A stretch of 64,000 nt of DNA, taken from positions 822,239 through 886,238 of the forward strand of contig NZ_JTKH01000006.1 in NCBI RefSeq assembly GCF_000827885.1, in the 5' to 3' direction. Below, piece after piece: positions 42,726 to 52,475 of the stretch. The number at the start of each line of letters is the position of its first letter. Positions within the stretch are counted from its first letter, which is position 1. The notes under the pieces are model-generated. The model did not search any database. It had not been told where the DNA came from and saw only the letters and a program-made list of their open reading frames with translations. A program made the position numbers and the translations under genes. The DNA comes from Vibrio renipiscarius. Its GTDB lineage: Bacteria; Pseudomonadota; Gammaproteobacteria; Enterobacterales; Vibrionaceae.

Positions 42726-43760
42726 TTATTGACCAGCTTTAAGCTTAAGGAAGTAGTCTTCGTATTTCACAGTCAAATCACCCACAGAGTCTTGCCATTC
42801 TACGCGGTCAAGATCTTCTTGGGATGGGAACAGTGGAGCAACGTCTTGGAATTTATCGTTAGACGCTTTAACCGCTGTTAGGTAACCAGTGTCACCTGAA
42901 ATTTGCTCTGCAATTTCTGGGCGAAGTAGGAAGTCGATCATCTTGTGAGCCGCTTCTACGTTTTTTGCACCAGAAGAAATTGCGAAGTTATCTACCCAAC
43001 CAATACCACCTTCTTTAGGGAATACAAGTTTAATTGGTAGACCTTCTTTTTGCGCTGCAGCAGCAGAACCGTTCCAAAGCATACCAACACCAACTTCGCC
43101 AGACATGTAAGGTGCGCCTGGGTTGTCAGAGTTAAATAGAAGAACGTTTGGCATTAGCTTACGAAGTTCTGCGTATGCTTCATCGATTTGTTTAGGATCA
43201 GTTGAGTTACCTGAGTAACCTAACTTGCGCAATGCAATGTGGAATACTTCACGAGTATCGTCCATTAGCATTACTTGACCTTCAAGCTCAGGGTTCCATA
43301 GATCCGCCCAGCTTTGGAAGTCATTTGGATCGTACATGTCGGTGTTTACCGCAAGACCCGTGATCGCTACAACGTGTGGGATAGAGTAGTCGTTGTTTGG
43401 ATCAAAAGGCTTATCTAGGTAGTTTGTATCTAGATTTTTGAAGTTCGTCAGTTTTGACTTATCAACCTTTTGTAACATACCTTCATCACGCATTTTCGCA
43501 ACGAAATACGTCGAAGGAACAACGAGGTCGTAACCTTGGTTATGGGTTTTTAGCTTCGCGTACAAAGTTTCATTTGACTCATAAGTTGAGTAAATTACTT
43601 TGATGCCAGTTTCTTCGGTAAACTGCTCTAGGATATTACTGTTAATGTAAGGCCCCCAGTTCATAAATACCAATTCTTTGTTTTCATCCGCTGCAACTGA
43701 ACCAGAGAACAGTGAAAGCGCACATGCACTACCAGCTAATAAAGTAGCCCATTTTTTCAT
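42726..43760 (-). CDS. Second polyamine-binding protein, PotD2-type, 344 aa
   Basis: Paralogue of the protein at 41512, matching closely through ETGIKVIYSTYESNE and YDLVVPSTYFV but with changed ligand-site residues: VFMNWGPYIN where the other has YFYNWSEYIP, and GWVDNFAISSGAKN where the other has FWMDSLAIPAGAKN. It keeps the Trp and Asp, so an amine ligand is still likely but of different size or number of charges. The start is ATG 43760 (GGAG nine bases upstream, signal MKKWATLLAGS), seven codons inside the longest frame. In V. cholerae the equivalent PotD2 has no clear ligand as far as I recall. Confidence 0.87.
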   Translation of the reverse strand: MKKWATLLAGSACALSLFSGSVAADENKELVFMNWGPYINSNILEQFTEETGIKVIYSTYESNETLYAKLKTHNQGYDLVVPSTYFVAKMRDEGMLQKVDKSKLTNFKNLDTNYLDKPFDPNNDYSIPHVVAITGLAVNTDMYDPNDFQSWADLWNPELEGQVMLMDDTREVFHIALRKLGYSGNSTDPKQIDEAYAELRKLMPNVLLFNSDNPGAPYMSGEVGVGMLWNGSAAAAQKEGLPIKLVFPKEGGIGWVDNFAISSGAKNVEAAHKMIDFLLRPEIAEQISGDTGYLTAVKASNDKFQDVAPLFPSQEDLDRVEWQDSVGDLTVKYEDYFLKLKAGQ

Positions 43761-43813
43761 CGACGTTAGTCTCCAAACCAAACGTTGCTCGTTTATACCG
43801 AGCGTCTATATAA

Positions 43814-43850
43814 AAACAGAATGGCTTTCTTTACTTTAGCCATTCTGTTT
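43814..43850 (-). terminator. Hairpin terminator or attenuator between potC and potD2
   Basis: AAACAGAATGGCT / AGCCATTCTGTTT, a perfect 13-bp stem with an 11-base loop, followed on the minus strand by TTTTTATA. It probably limits read-through from potABC or protects the 3' end. Confidence 0.7.
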
Positions 43851-43868
43851 CGTGAAAAGTCAGTGTTG

Positions 43869-44639
43869 TTATTTTACTTTTTCTCTTGCCAGCAACTGTG
43901 AAGTGACGACAAGGGCTAAAGAAACAATCAACATGACTGTAGCTAGGGCATTCACCTCTGGAGAGATGCCCACTTTCACCATTGAATAAATTTTCAGCGG
44001 TAAAATTTCATATGTTGGACCAGTTACAAATGAACTGATGATTACGTCATCAAGAGACAGCGTAAAGCTTAGCAACCAACCAGCAGCTACCGCTGGTTTT
44101 GCAAGGGGTAGGATAATTTGTTTCAAAATAACCCATTCACTTGCACCTAAATCTTTTGCCGCTTCCAACATTTTCACATCGAAACCGTTAAGACGGCTGT
44201 AAACCGTGACCACCACAAACGGCAGACAGAATGTAATGTGTGCCACAAGCAGGGTTAGGAAGCCAAGTTGCGCGCCCATTACGAGGAATAGCGCCAGCAG
44301 CGAGATTGCCATCACGATGTCAGGAGACATCATTACAACAAAAAGCATACCGTTCACTAAGCCTTTACCCTTGAAAGAGTAACGGAATAGGGCAACTGCC
44401 GTTAAGCTACCGATAATTGTAGCAGCTGTGGCTGAAAACACCGCAACGTTTAAAGAGTGCCAAGCGGCCTGCATCAAACTGTCGTTGCTGATCAAGGTTT
44501 CGTACCACTTTGTGGTAAATCCACCCCATTTCATACCAAAACGGTTCGCGTTAAATGAGTTAACGATCAATACAATGATTGGCAGATATAAAAACGCATA
44601 GACCAGCGCCATAAAGCTAAATCTAACTGTACGTCCCAT
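43869..44639 (-). CDS. potC: Spermidine/putrescine ABC permease PotC, 256 aa
   Basis: Inner-membrane permease with six hydrophobic helices. The coupling loop [20 protein letters not shown] is the EAA motif. GRTVRFSFMALVYAFLYLPI and the C-terminal region are PotC-like. Its ATG overlaps the potB stop by one base (TAATG), giving coupled translation. Confidence 0.92.
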   Translation of the reverse strand: MGRTVRFSFMALVYAFLYLPIIVLIVNSFNANRFGMKWGGFTTKWYETLISNDSLMQAAWHSLNVAVFSATAATIIGSLTAVALFRYSFKGKGLVNGMLFVVMMSPDIVMAISLLALFLVMGAQLGFLTLLVAHITFCLPFVVVTVYSRLNGFDVKMLEAAKDLGASEWVILKQIILPLAKPAVAAGWLLSFTLSLDDVIISSFVTGPTYEILPLKIYSMVKVGISPEVNALATVMLIVSLALVVTSQLLAREKVK

Positions 44640-45499
44640 TAGTCTAGCTCCACTTTCTTATTCAACAACTTGCCTGCTCGGTAGTAGGCATAAAGCATAA
44701 CCGCCATCGCGACCGTCAGTGCAATACTGGTTGCCGCACCAAACGGCCAATCACGAGCGTTCAATACTTGGCTCTTAATCACGTTACCAATCAACAAGTT
44801 CTTCGCACCGCCTAAAAGGTCAGAGATGTAGAACATGCCAAGGGCAGGGAGCAATACCAATAAACAGCCACCGATAATGCCAGGCATTGTGAGTGGAAGG
44901 ATCACTCGAGTGATCGTTTGGAATTTATTTGCGCCTAAGTCTTTCGCCGCTTCTAGGTAAGTATTATCGAGTTTTTCGATTGCACTGTAGAGCGGTAGAA
45001 TCATGAACGGTAGCAAAATGTAAACCAAACCAATCATTACAGCGGTTTCGGTATACATCAGTCGTAATGGCTTATCGATGATTTCCATCGCCATTAAAGA
45101 CTTATTCAAGATCCCTTGTGTACCCAGTACGATTTTAAGGCCGTAGGTACGAATCAGTGAGTTTGTCCAAAATGGTACGATAACCAAGAACAACATGAAC
45201 GGACGCCACTTATGCGGCATCTTTGCAACGATGTAAGCGAATGGATAACCAATCACCAAACAAATTAATGTCGCGACAATCGCCATGTAGAAAGAGTGCA
45301 TTAGCACTTTTGCATACAATGGATCAACTAAACGAATGTAGTTGTCCAGCGTAAACGTCATCTCGATTAGGTTAGCTTCATCACGCGTTAGGAAACTGGT
45401 ACCAATGATCATTAGGTTAGGGATTAGCACGAACAGTGCTAACCACGTAACAATCAGGGTGATGATCGCATTTTGAAGATTAAATTTCTTGCTCATCAT
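44639..45499 (-). CDS. potB: Spermidine/putrescine ABC permease PotB, 286 aa
   Basis: Partner permease with six hydrophobic helices. The EAA motif is [20 protein letters not shown]. The N-terminus is short and cytoplasmic. Start is one of two adjacent ATG codons (45499 or 45496), both inside the potA coding region, so it overlaps potA by about 20 bp. Confidence 0.92.
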   Translation of the reverse strand: MMSKKFNLQNAIITLIVTWLALFVLIPNLMIIGTSFLTRDEANLIEMTFTLDNYIRLVDPLYAKVLMHSFYMAIVATLICLVIGYPFAYIVAKMPHKWRPFMLFLVIVPFWTNSLIRTYGLKIVLGTQGILNKSLMAMEIIDKPLRLMYTETAVMIGLVYILLPFMILPLYSAIEKLDNTYLEAAKDLGANKFQTITRVILPLTMPGIIGGCLLVLLPALGMFYISDLLGGAKNLLIGNVIKSQVLNARDWPFGAATSIALTVAMAVMLYAYYRAGKLLNKKVELD

Positions 45500-46619
45500 T
45501 TAGTACCACCTCCCAGCTTTCAACCCAGGTAATTGCCACCTTTTGACCTAGCGAGTGATCAACATCAGGATCATCTTCATTGAAGAATTCGCTTACCATT
45601 ACACGCATGCCAGATTCAAGTTCAATCACTGAATCTAGAGTCATACCTTTATAGGTACGTTCTGTAACGTAACCGACAATGCCTTTCTGTTCAGATTCTT
45701 TGATTTCTTCGATACGAAGATCTTCTGGACGAAGGAGCACTTGCAGTTTGTCACCAGCGTTTGCTTCTTTTTCGTAGTAAACCACCGATTCAACACCTTC
45801 GATTTCAGCGCGGATACGCTTGTCATCAAGACGCTCTAGCATCGTAGTGTTGAATACGTTGATCTCACCGATAAAGCGCGCAACGAATAGGTTTTTTGGC
45901 TCTTCGTAGATTTCACGAGGAGAACCGTCTTGTTCGATCACACCATCACGCATCACAATGATACGGTCAGACATCGACAACGCTTCTTCTTGATCGTGAG
46001 TAACGAAAATGAAGGTAATACCCAGCTGACGCTGTAGCTGCTTAAGCTCGATCTGCATCTGTTTACGTAGTTTGTAATCCAGCGCAGATAGCGATTCGTC
46101 AAGAAGCAGTACTTTAGGTTTGTTGACAACGGCACGAGCAATCGCGATGCGTTGTTGTTGGCCACCAGAAAGTTGGTGCGGTTTACGCTGTGCCATTTTT
46201 TCTAGGCGAACCATACGTAATGCATCCATTACGCGAGGATCAATCTCCGCGCTAGGCACTTTCTGCATGCGTAGACCAAACGCCACGTTCTCATATACCG
46301 TCATATGAGGAAATAGGGCATAACTCTGGAATACTGTATTGACGTGTCTCTGCTCAGCAGGAACTTCAGTAACGTTCTGACCATCTAAAATAATGCTGCC
46401 ATTATCCGCGGTTTCAAAACCGGCGATCATCCTAAGAACGGTGGTTTTACCACAACCTGATGGACCAAGAATTGTTAGAAATTCGCCATGGTTCACATCA
46501 AGGTTAAGATTACCGATGATCTCCTTACCATCGAAACTCTTACTAATGCCAGTTAAACGGATAACTGGTTGCTCTGCTGTTTGTTTGTTCAACGTCTGTT
46601 TTTCTCCCACATCGGCCAT
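45480..46619 (-). CDS. potA: Spermidine/putrescine ABC transporter ATPase PotA, 379 aa
   Basis: ATPase subunit that powers polyamine uptake. Walker [15 protein letters not shown]-loop [10 protein letters not shown], signature [14 protein letters not shown], Walker [13 protein letters not shown] (Ser-Leu in place of the usual Pro-Leu) and switch His in [11 protein letters not shown]. The C-terminal 130 residues form the TOBE/regulatory domain by which PotA is known to sense internal spermidine. First gene of potABC-D2-D1; the 419-bp upstream gap should hold its promoter. Confidence 0.94.
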   Translation of the reverse strand: MADVGEKQTLNKQTAEQPVIRLTGISKSFDGKEIIGNLNLDVNHGEFLTILGPSGCGKTTVLRMIAGFETADNGSIILDGQNVTEVPAEQRHVNTVFQSYALFPHMTVYENVAFGLRMQKVPSAEIDPRVMDALRMVRLEKMAQRKPHQLSGGQQQRIAIARAVVNKPKVLLLDESLSALDYKLRKQMQIELKQLQRQLGITFIFVTHDQEEALSMSDRIIVMRDGVIEQDGSPREIYEEPKNLFVARFIGEINVFNTTMLERLDDKRIRAEIEGVESVVYYEKEANAGDKLQVLLRPEDLRIEEIKESEQKGIVGYVTERTYKGMTLDSVIELESGMRVMVSEFFNEDDPDVDHSLGQKVAITWVESWEVVLNDEQEI

Positions 46620-47038
46620 TTTTAACTCAATTCCGTCAATGACCTGTAGTTACACAAATAGAGCCGCGCATGATAATCACCAATAGTGTGAAATCAAAGC
46701 ATTTTCTTGCCTAAGTCGCGAAAAATTTTTACAGGTAAAAATAAACATTATTTACCATACTGTTTTTATGCGAATTGCTTATTTATCGCATTTTATCTCG
46801 TAAGACTCGATTGATGGTAAATACAGCACCATTTTCAAGTTTGCGGGTTAATTATCAGCCAAATAGACAAGAAAGCAAGAGTTGAAGGCAGATTCGATGT
46901 GTGACGCGAGACTGCTTTAAGTATAATGGTGTCTACCGCAATTATTGGTTACAGCGTTCTATTTGCGTCATGAATGATGTTTGCGGTACTTTGCTCAACC
47001 ATCGTCAGCTTATCTAACGAAAAATACCGGATTAAACA
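46620..47038. other. potA / membrane-gene divergent region
   Basis: A 419-bp gap with no gene. The first 200 bp next to potA are AT-rich (several AAATTTTT and TTTATTT words). A plus-strand promoter candidate is at 46900-46927. No riboswitch consensus was recognised. Confidence 0.5.
46900..46927 (+). promoter_or_regulatory. Candidate sigma-70 promoter for the 47039 gene
   Basis: TATAAT at 46922-46927 is a perfect -10. The -35 (TGTGAC at 46900) with 16-base spacing is poor. The leader would be about 105 nt. Confidence 0.4.
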
Positions 47039-47836
47039 ATGAACAATGATATTGAGAAAGACTTTAACTTGGGCGGAAGCGTTGACCGCGCTATCACCGG
47101 CCAATACGACTTGAAAGCCGGGGAAGTATTTCGCGAAGCTTGGGGCTGCACGGTAAACAACTTTTTATCGTTCTCGCCAGCGATCATCGCCTTAATGTTT
47201 GTCCAATTGGGCATTTTTTATATCGCATTGAAACTGCAACTCGGCGACCCATCGATTTTGTTTGATGCGATTACGGATCCTTCAGTGTTTAGCCCTGACT
47301 TGGCACAGGCGCTGTTTATTGCAAACTTTAGTTATGAAGTGATCAGTGCGCCGATTTATGCGGGCATCAGTTTGATGGCAATGAGCCACTCTGCAGGACT
47401 GAGCACCAAATCTCGACACATAGGAAAAGGGTTACAATTTACGATCCCAGTGATTCTCGCAACGTTATTCAGTTTAATGCTGCAAGGGGTCGCGAGTATG
47501 ATTTTACCGTTTGTCTCTTTTTATATTTCTCTTGCGTTTAGCAATTCTATTTTGTTGATATGTGAAAAGAAAATCCCACCAATGCAATCTTTGCTCTTGT
47601 CGCTACGCGCTGTGAATAAAAAGATTTTTGTCATTGCGGGTATCTATGCCATGTTGACGTTAATGTTTATTGCTGCCGCAATGTTCTACGGTATAGGGCT
47701 AATTTTCGTCTTGCCGTTTTTCTTCCATGTAAAAGGGATTCTCTACCGCAATATGTTTGGTATTAAGCTAAAGATTGTCGCGAGTGAGCGTCCAAAAGAT
47801 GATGATGACAATAACTCACAGGTGTTTAATGCGTAA
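47039..47836 (+). CDS. Integral membrane protein upstream of bax, 265 aa
   Basis: Polytopic inner-membrane protein with five or six hydrophobic segments and a soluble N-terminal 40 residues (YDLKAGEVFREAWG). It belongs to the poorly described membrane protein family found directly upstream of bax in Vibrio and sometimes named for that position. The stop overlaps the bax start by 8 bp. Function unknown; a role in the same envelope process as the glucosaminidase is plausible. Confidence 0.75.
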   Translation: MNNDIEKDFNLGGSVDRAITGQYDLKAGEVFREAWGCTVNNFLSFSPAIIALMFVQLGIFYIALKLQLGDPSILFDAITDPSVFSPDLAQALFIANFSYEVISAPIYAGISLMAMSHSAGLSTKSRHIGKGLQFTIPVILATLFSLMLQGVASMILPFVSFYISLAFSNSILLICEKKIPPMQSLLLSLRAVNKKIFVIAGIYAMLTLMFIAAAMFYGIGLIFVLPFFFHVKGILYRNMFGIKLKIVASERPKDDDDNNSQVFNA

Positions 47837-48653
47837 GTCAGTTTTTTTTGTATCGGCAATCGTGATCAGTGTTGCCGCTTTTGGTTTGTATAAGTTTCAA
47901 TTTTCGCAGCAAGACGTACCACAAACATCCACCGACAATGTCACCTTTATTGGGGAAGCGGTGGGTGCAGCCCCTAACTTTGGGGCAATAGAAAATATCA
48001 CGGTTAAGAAGCAGTCATTTTTTGATTATTTGAGACCAGGGATTGAACTTGAAAATCAACGTGTACAAAAGGAACGTGCGCGCTTATTGCGTATCGCCGG
48101 GCATTTTGCTGACGAAAAACTAACGGGCGAGGACAAAGACTACGCAGAGCGACTAGGACAGCTCTACAACGTTGAAGTTACCACCGACGGCATTACCAAA
48201 GATTGGCTCGACCAAATGCTACATCGCGTCAATGTTTTACCCGAAGCATTGGTGCTGACTCAAGCGGCAAATGAATCTGCGTGGGGCACGTCTCGCTTTG
48301 CAACTAAGGCGAATAATTATTTTGGTCAATGGTGTTATAGCAAAGGCTGTGGCATGGTTCCGTTACAGCGTAACGATGGCGCTTCTCATGAAGTCGCTAA
48401 CTTCAAATCGGTTCAAGAATCGATTCATCGTTATTTTATGAACGTGAACCGCAATCGCGCCTACTATGACTTGCGAGAAATTCGTTTTGATCGTCAAGAA
48501 CAAGCAAAGAGTTTGATCGACACTCAAGCGGCAATCGCATTGAGCAATGGATTATTGAAATACTCTGAGCGTGGTGAGGCATACGTCAAGGACTTACAGG
48601 CGATGATCCGTCACAATGATAAGTTCTGGACGGACTATAACGATCTCAAATAA
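47829..48653 (+). CDS. bax: Bax-like glucosaminidase-family protein, 274 aa
   Basis: An envelope protein with an N-terminal membrane signal (MRKSVFFVSAIVISVAAFG) and a C-terminal FlgJ/LytG-type N-acetylglucosaminidase domain. The catalytic Glu lies in LTQAANESAWGTSRFA, followed by NNYFGQWCYSKGCG and YFMNVNRNRAY. It probably trims peptidoglycan. The start at 47829 overlaps the previous gene in ATGCGTAA and has AGGTG upstream; the longest frame would start 18 codons earlier inside that gene. Confidence 0.88.
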   Translation: MRKSVFFVSAIVISVAAFGLYKFQFSQQDVPQTSTDNVTFIGEAVGAAPNFGAIENITVKKQSFFDYLRPGIELENQRVQKERARLLRIAGHFADEKLTGEDKDYAERLGQLYNVEVTTDGITKDWLDQMLHRVNVLPEALVLTQAANESAWGTSRFATKANNYFGQWCYSKGCGMVPLQRNDGASHEVANFKSVQESIHRYFMNVNRNRAYYDLREIRFDRQEQAKSLIDTQAAIALSNGLLKYSERGEAYVKDLQAMIRHNDKFWTDYNDLK

Positions 48654-48655
48654 CG

Positions 48656-49315
48656 ATGAACAAAGTAACCCTTACTCTCATTTCAGCAGCGCTTTTAAGC
48701 GCTGTTTCTTTACCTATCCAAGCTCAAGAATACATGTTTACCTATTCGAAGCTTTACTCCCACATGAAGCAAAATGCGGAGGAAGGTCATAACGATGTAA
48801 AGGTAGGGTTCTTCTTTCTCGATGCGGACTCTAAACAACTGTGCAAGATTGAAAAAGCCTGGATGGAAAAAGAAGAGCATTACGAAGACATTGCTATATC
48901 ACCAGCGCAAGAAGTGATCGTGCCGCTCGACAGCCATTTACGTCAGGCGAATCCATTGGTTTTTGTCGATACACCACAAGACCAGCAATGTGACTTCTCG
49001 ATGGTGGTGATGACAAAGGAACCGCTATCGGGCGAGGTCTCATACGCGCAGGTTGAATCACTGCTGCCGCAAATGCACACTATTTTGGAGAAGCTCGGCG
49101 GAATGTTTGCTCGCTGGTTTACACCCGAAGTAGAAGGTTTAACGTTGGAGTTTGCAAATCGTCTTAATTCAACCGTGCGGTTTTCTAACGGGCAAGAAAA
49201 AGAGATTGTCGATGGAAAGGTACAAATCACGTTAGAGGATATTGGGGCAGGCGGCACATTACACTTACCGCAAGAAACCTTACGCGTACTACCTTATCTG
49301 TCAAAAGCGAACTAA
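48656..49315 (+). CDS. DUF2987 family secreted protein, 219 aa
   Basis: A signal peptide (cut after about residue 23, LPIQAQ) is followed by YMFTYSKLYSHMKQNAEEGH and KQLCKIEKAWMEKEEHYE, the recognisable part of DUF2987, a Vibrio/Shewanella family of unknown function. Two Cys may pair in the periplasm. Starts 2 bp after bax and so is translated with it. Operon: membrane protein, Bax, this protein. Confidence 0.78.
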   Translation: MNKVTLTLISAALLSAVSLPIQAQEYMFTYSKLYSHMKQNAEEGHNDVKVGFFFLDADSKQLCKIEKAWMEKEEHYEDIAISPAQEVIVPLDSHLRQANPLVFVDTPQDQQCDFSMVVMTKEPLSGEVSYAQVESLLPQMHTILEKLGGMFARWFTPEVEGLTLEFANRLNSTVRFSNGQEKEIVDGKVQITLEDIGAGGTLHLPQETLRVLPYLSKAN

Positions 49316-49379
49316 TGCCGTTCAATATGGTTCTTGGAGAGCGAATTGAGTCGATATATTCCTAAGATAAACAACGTAA

Positions 49380-49403
49380 AAAGGGTCGCATAAGCGACCC
49401 TTT
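49380..49403. terminator. Bidirectional terminator before ttcA
   Basis: AAAGGGTCGC / GCGACCCTTT, a 10-bp stem with an ATAA loop, and A/T tracts on both sides between converging genes. Confidence 0.88.
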
Positions 49404-49435
49404 GTGTATTGGTATTCTAAAACGAATAGGTTGTG

Positions 49436-50368
49436 TTAGATGTTAGTTACATCAAGCTTTAGGCTTGGATCAAACTCTTGCACAGTATCTTCATCTGCAA
49501 AGTTCTGAGCGGGCATCTCTTCTTTATCGAAGCCAATGTCACCACCGTTGATCACACCTGAATCACGGTCAATCGATTTAAAATCAAATAGGTTGTAGTC
49601 AGCAAGGTGACTTGGTACCACGTTTTGCATTGCGCGGAACATTGACTCAATACGACCAGGGAAGCGTTTGTCCCAGTCATTCAGCATCAGTTTAATGTTT
49701 TGACGTTGCAAGTTTGGCTGAGAGCCACACAAGTTACATGGGATAATTGGGTAATCACGCATTTCTGAGTACTTGATGATGTCTTTTTCACGACAGTACG
49801 CTAATGGGCGAATAACAACGTGCTCGCCGTTGTCTGAAACCAACTTAGGTGGCATACCTTTAAGTTTGCCGCCATGGAACATGTTTAAAAACAGAGTTTC
49901 AAGAATATCGTCGCGATGATGGCCCAAGGCAATTTTGGTTGCGCCCAGTTCTTTCGCTGTGCGGTACAAAATACCACGACGTAAGCGAGAACATAGTGAA
50001 CACGTGGTCTTGCCTTCAGGGATTTTATCCTGAACGATTGAGTAAGTATCTTCTTCTACAATCTTATACTCAACGCCTAGCGACTCTAAGTATTCAGGCA
50101 AAATGTGGCTTGGGAAACCAGGTTGCTTTTGATCGAGGTTTACCGCCACAAGCGAAAAAGAGATCGGTGCGCTTTTCTTCAGGCTCATCAGTATTTCCAA
50201 CATAGTAAAGCTATCTTTACCGCCAGATAGACATACCATGATGCGGTCGCCTTCTTCAATCATATTGAAGTCTTGGATCGCTTGGCCAGTATTGCGGCGG
50301 ATACGCTTTTGTAGTTTGTTGAAGTTATATTGTTGAGCTTTGGTGCGCTCTTGATTTTGCTCTGTCAT
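49436..50368 (-). CDS. ttcA: tRNA 2-thiocytidine(32) synthetase TtcA, 310 aa
   Basis: Thiolates C32 of some tRNAs. It has the PP-loop [11 protein letters not shown] and the Cys pairs CSLC and CNLC that hold its [4Fe-4S] cluster. The N-terminal [19 protein letters not shown] is conserved in the family. The family length is about 310. It is followed (upstream on the minus strand) by uspE and fnr, a gene order also seen in enterobacteria (fnr-uspE and ttcA close together). Confidence 0.93.
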   Translation of the reverse strand: MTEQNQERTKAQQYNFNKLQKRIRRNTGQAIQDFNMIEEGDRIMVCLSGGKDSFTMLEILMSLKKSAPISFSLVAVNLDQKQPGFPSHILPEYLESLGVEYKIVEEDTYSIVQDKIPEGKTTCSLCSRLRRGILYRTAKELGATKIALGHHRDDILETLFLNMFHGGKLKGMPPKLVSDNGEHVVIRPLAYCREKDIIKYSEMRDYPIIPCNLCGSQPNLQRQNIKLMLNDWDKRFPGRIESMFRAMQNVVPSHLADYNLFDFKSIDRDSGVINGGDIGFDKEEMPAQNFADEDTVQEFDPSLKLDVTNI

Positions 50369-50500
50369 TGGTTCGCAGTCTTTTCCGTATTCTTAACACA
50401 AAACGATACCGAATTTGGCCTCAATTGGGCTCAAAATAGTATGAAGGGCGTATGATACGGATAAATAGTCCAGATGCCAGTGCTAATCACCTTGCAGAAG

Positions 50501-50529
50501 AAAAAATCCCCTCGAAGCGTCGAGGGGAT
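50501..50529 (-). terminator. Terminator of uspE
   Basis: ATCCCCTCGA / TCGAGGGGAT stem (10 bp, 4-base loop) followed on the minus strand by T6. Confidence 0.9.
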
Positions 50530-50537
50530 GAATGAAA

Positions 50538-51485
50538 TTAACTTGCGGTGTTTGGATCAAGAGGGCTAATGTAACCTTCCGGTTTTAAAGCCAAAACATC
50601 ACAGTTGATTTTATCGATAACATGTTCGGCCGTGTTGCCAATGAAGACGGCGGATAAGCCGGTTCTTCCTGTTGTACCAATAATCACCATCGCGGCGTTT
50701 AGATTTTTAGCTGATTCCGGAATGATATCTTCTGGAAGGCCTTGCTCAACAATGGTCTGTTCTTCGTCATAACCGTGCTTTTGTCGTAGCGCTTTCATTG
50801 CCGTTAAGTGGTGACCACGAACGGCATCGGTGTAAGTCGTTGGGTCAAACTCAGGCAATTCAATCGTAATGTTTGCAGGTGTCACAGGGTATGCGTTAAT
50901 CAGATACGGTTTAGCGCCCAATCGTTCGGTTAAACATTTTAGTTGTTCGACCATCAAATCATTAAGCCCTAGATGGGTATCGTTTTCTGAACCGACATGA
51001 ACAGAAGCGAGGATGCTCGCATCTGCAGGCCAATCAGCATTTTTCACTAATAGGATAGGAGCAGGGCATTTACGCAACAAATGCCAGTCGGTTGGCGTGA
51101 AAATGACGGATTCGAGTATATCGTGTTTACGAGTGCCTTTAATGACAATGTCATGCTCACCGGCAAAGACTTCGGCAATGATCGCTTCATAGGGACGATT
51201 ATGCCAAACCACACGAACATCAAAGACAACCCCTTCATTGAGATAAGGTTCTGCCACACTCTGCATCCATTGTTCGCGTTGGTGAATCACACCACGACGC
51301 ATCGCGTCACGCTCATCCATAGACAGCATGGAAGTCATATCGTAAGAAAAGTCGTAGATAGCGAGGAAAAAGGTCACATGGCTAGGTGAACGGCTTTTGG
51401 CTGCCAGTTGCATTGCTCTCGCGAGTGCAGGTTGATCATCGCTATTCACATTGGCAACGACGAGGATATTATTATAGATACTCAT
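50538..51485 (-). CDS. uspE: Universal stress protein UspE, 315 aa
   Basis: Tandem universal-stress domains (about 1-150 and 160-305). The second ends in GTTGRTGLSAVFIGNTAEHVI, the usual Usp C-terminal glycine motif, and the first has KGTRKHDILESVI in the equivalent place. Cytoplasmic. UspE supports survival and motility control in E. coli. Adjacent to fnr as in many gammaproteobacteria. The start has CAAGGAG seven bases upstream. Confidence 0.9.
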   Translation of the reverse strand: MSIYNNILVVANVNSDDQPALARAMQLAAKSRSPSHVTFFLAIYDFSYDMTSMLSMDERDAMRRGVIHQREQWMQSVAEPYLNEGVVFDVRVVWHNRPYEAIIAEVFAGEHDIVIKGTRKHDILESVIFTPTDWHLLRKCPAPILLVKNADWPADASILASVHVGSENDTHLGLNDLMVEQLKCLTERLGAKPYLINAYPVTPANITIELPEFDPTTYTDAVRGHHLTAMKALRQKHGYDEEQTIVEQGLPEDIIPESAKNLNAAMVIIGTTGRTGLSAVFIGNTAEHVIDKINCDVLALKPEGYISPLDPNTAS

Positions 51486-51599
51486 AGCAAACTCCTTGGA
51501 GAAAAAGAGACTTAACCCTAAGTCACTTGGTCCGATAAGATTACTTTAGCGCAGTTCGATGGGAATTATTAGGAAAAACGTAGAGGATATATGAATTAT

Positions 51600-51629
51600 A
51601 TGATGTAGCTCATTTTCGAGCTACATCAT
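51600..51629. repeat. Perfect 12-bp inverted repeat between uspE and fnr
   Basis: ATGATGTAGCTC / GAGCTACATCAT with a 6-base loop, starting 9 bp after the fnr stop. No T-tract follows on either strand, so a plain intrinsic terminator is doubtful; it may be an mRNA 3'-end stabiliser or processing site. Confidence 0.6.
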
Positions 51630-51637
51630 TGAAGTTG

Positions 51638-52384
51638 TTACGATTCTTTTGAAACGCCAGCCAACTGCATTAACGCATCATGGTCTAAAATAGTGATGTA
51701 TTTGCCTTTTACACTCAGAATTTCAGACTTTTGAAAGCGGCCAAGTAGGCGGCTAATTGTTTCAACCGTTAAGCCAAGATAATTACCGATATCACCACGT
51801 GTCATGGTCAGACGGAATTCACGAGGGCTAAAACCACGTTGTGAGAAACGAGTTGAAAGGTTGTAAAGGAAAGCCGCTAAGCGTTCTTCAGCATTCTTTT
51901 TCGAAAGCAGAAGGATCATTTCCTGATCGCCTTTAATTTCACTACTCATTAAACGCATGATTTGTTGGCGTAGTTTTGGCATTTTACCTGAAAGGTCATC
52001 CAGAATTTCATATGGTATTTCGCAGACCATCGACGTTTCTAGCGCTTGCGCAAAACTTGGGTGACTATCATCGGTTATCGCATCAAAGCCCACGAGATCA
52101 CCTGCGAGGTGGAAGGCTGTAATTTGCTCGTCACCTTGCTCTGTAATGGTATAGCTTTTAATAGTTCCTGAACGAATCGCGTAAAGTGACTTCAATTCAT
52201 CACCCGCTTTAAATAGCTCTTGGCTCTTTTGAATTGGCTTCTTACGTTCAATGATTTGATCCAGTTGATCCAACTCAGATTCATTTAGCGTAAATGGGAT
52301 GCATAGCTGACTAATGCTGCAATCTTGACAGTGGATAGCACAGCCACCGGATTGAATGCGTTTTGCAGGCTTTTCAGAAATCAT
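51638..52384 (-). CDS. fnr: Fumarate/nitrate reduction regulator FNR, 248 aa
   Basis: The oxygen-sensing transcription factor of the CRP family. The N-terminal cluster segment [16 protein letters not shown] is the same as in E. coli FNR as I remember it, and together with the Cys in SMVCEIP supplies the [4Fe-4S] ligands. The C-terminal helix-turn-helix ([18 protein letters not shown]) has the Glu-Ser-Arg residues that read TTGAT. A perfect FNR box lies 17 bp upstream of its own start, indicating autoregulation. Next to the cbb3 oxidase genes, a known FNR target in other bacteria. Confidence 0.96.
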   Translation of the reverse strand: MISEKPAKRIQSGGCAIHCQDCSISQLCIPFTLNESELDQLDQIIERKKPIQKSQELFKAGDELKSLYAIRSGTIKSYTITEQGDEQITAFHLAGDLVGFDAITDDSHPSFAQALETSMVCEIPYEILDDLSGKMPKLRQQIMRLMSSEIKGDQEMILLLSKKNAEERLAAFLYNLSTRFSQRGFSPREFRLTMTRGDIGNYLGLTVETISRLLGRFQKSEILSVKGKYITILDHDALMQLAGVSKES

Positions 52385-52400
52385 AACAACCTTTCACTAT

Positions 52401-52414
52401 TTGATATACATCAA
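52401..52414. promoter_or_regulatory. FNR box upstream of fnr
   Basis: TTGATATACATCAA is a perfect match to TTGAT-N4-ATCAA. It is 17 bp before the fnr start codon, a position more consistent with repression than activation. Confidence 0.8.
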
Positions 52415-52475
52415 TATTTTATCACCCCTAAAGCATAAAAGGTAGTGAAAAAAGATGCTTAAAAACAGTAATCTA

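Noticed and set aside
44842..44849. FtsK-orienting (KOPS) octamer GGGCAGGG pointing to dif
   Set aside because: One copy inside potB is seen in the expected direction, but a single octamer, with another in the opposite direction near 79, is not evidence of strand bias.
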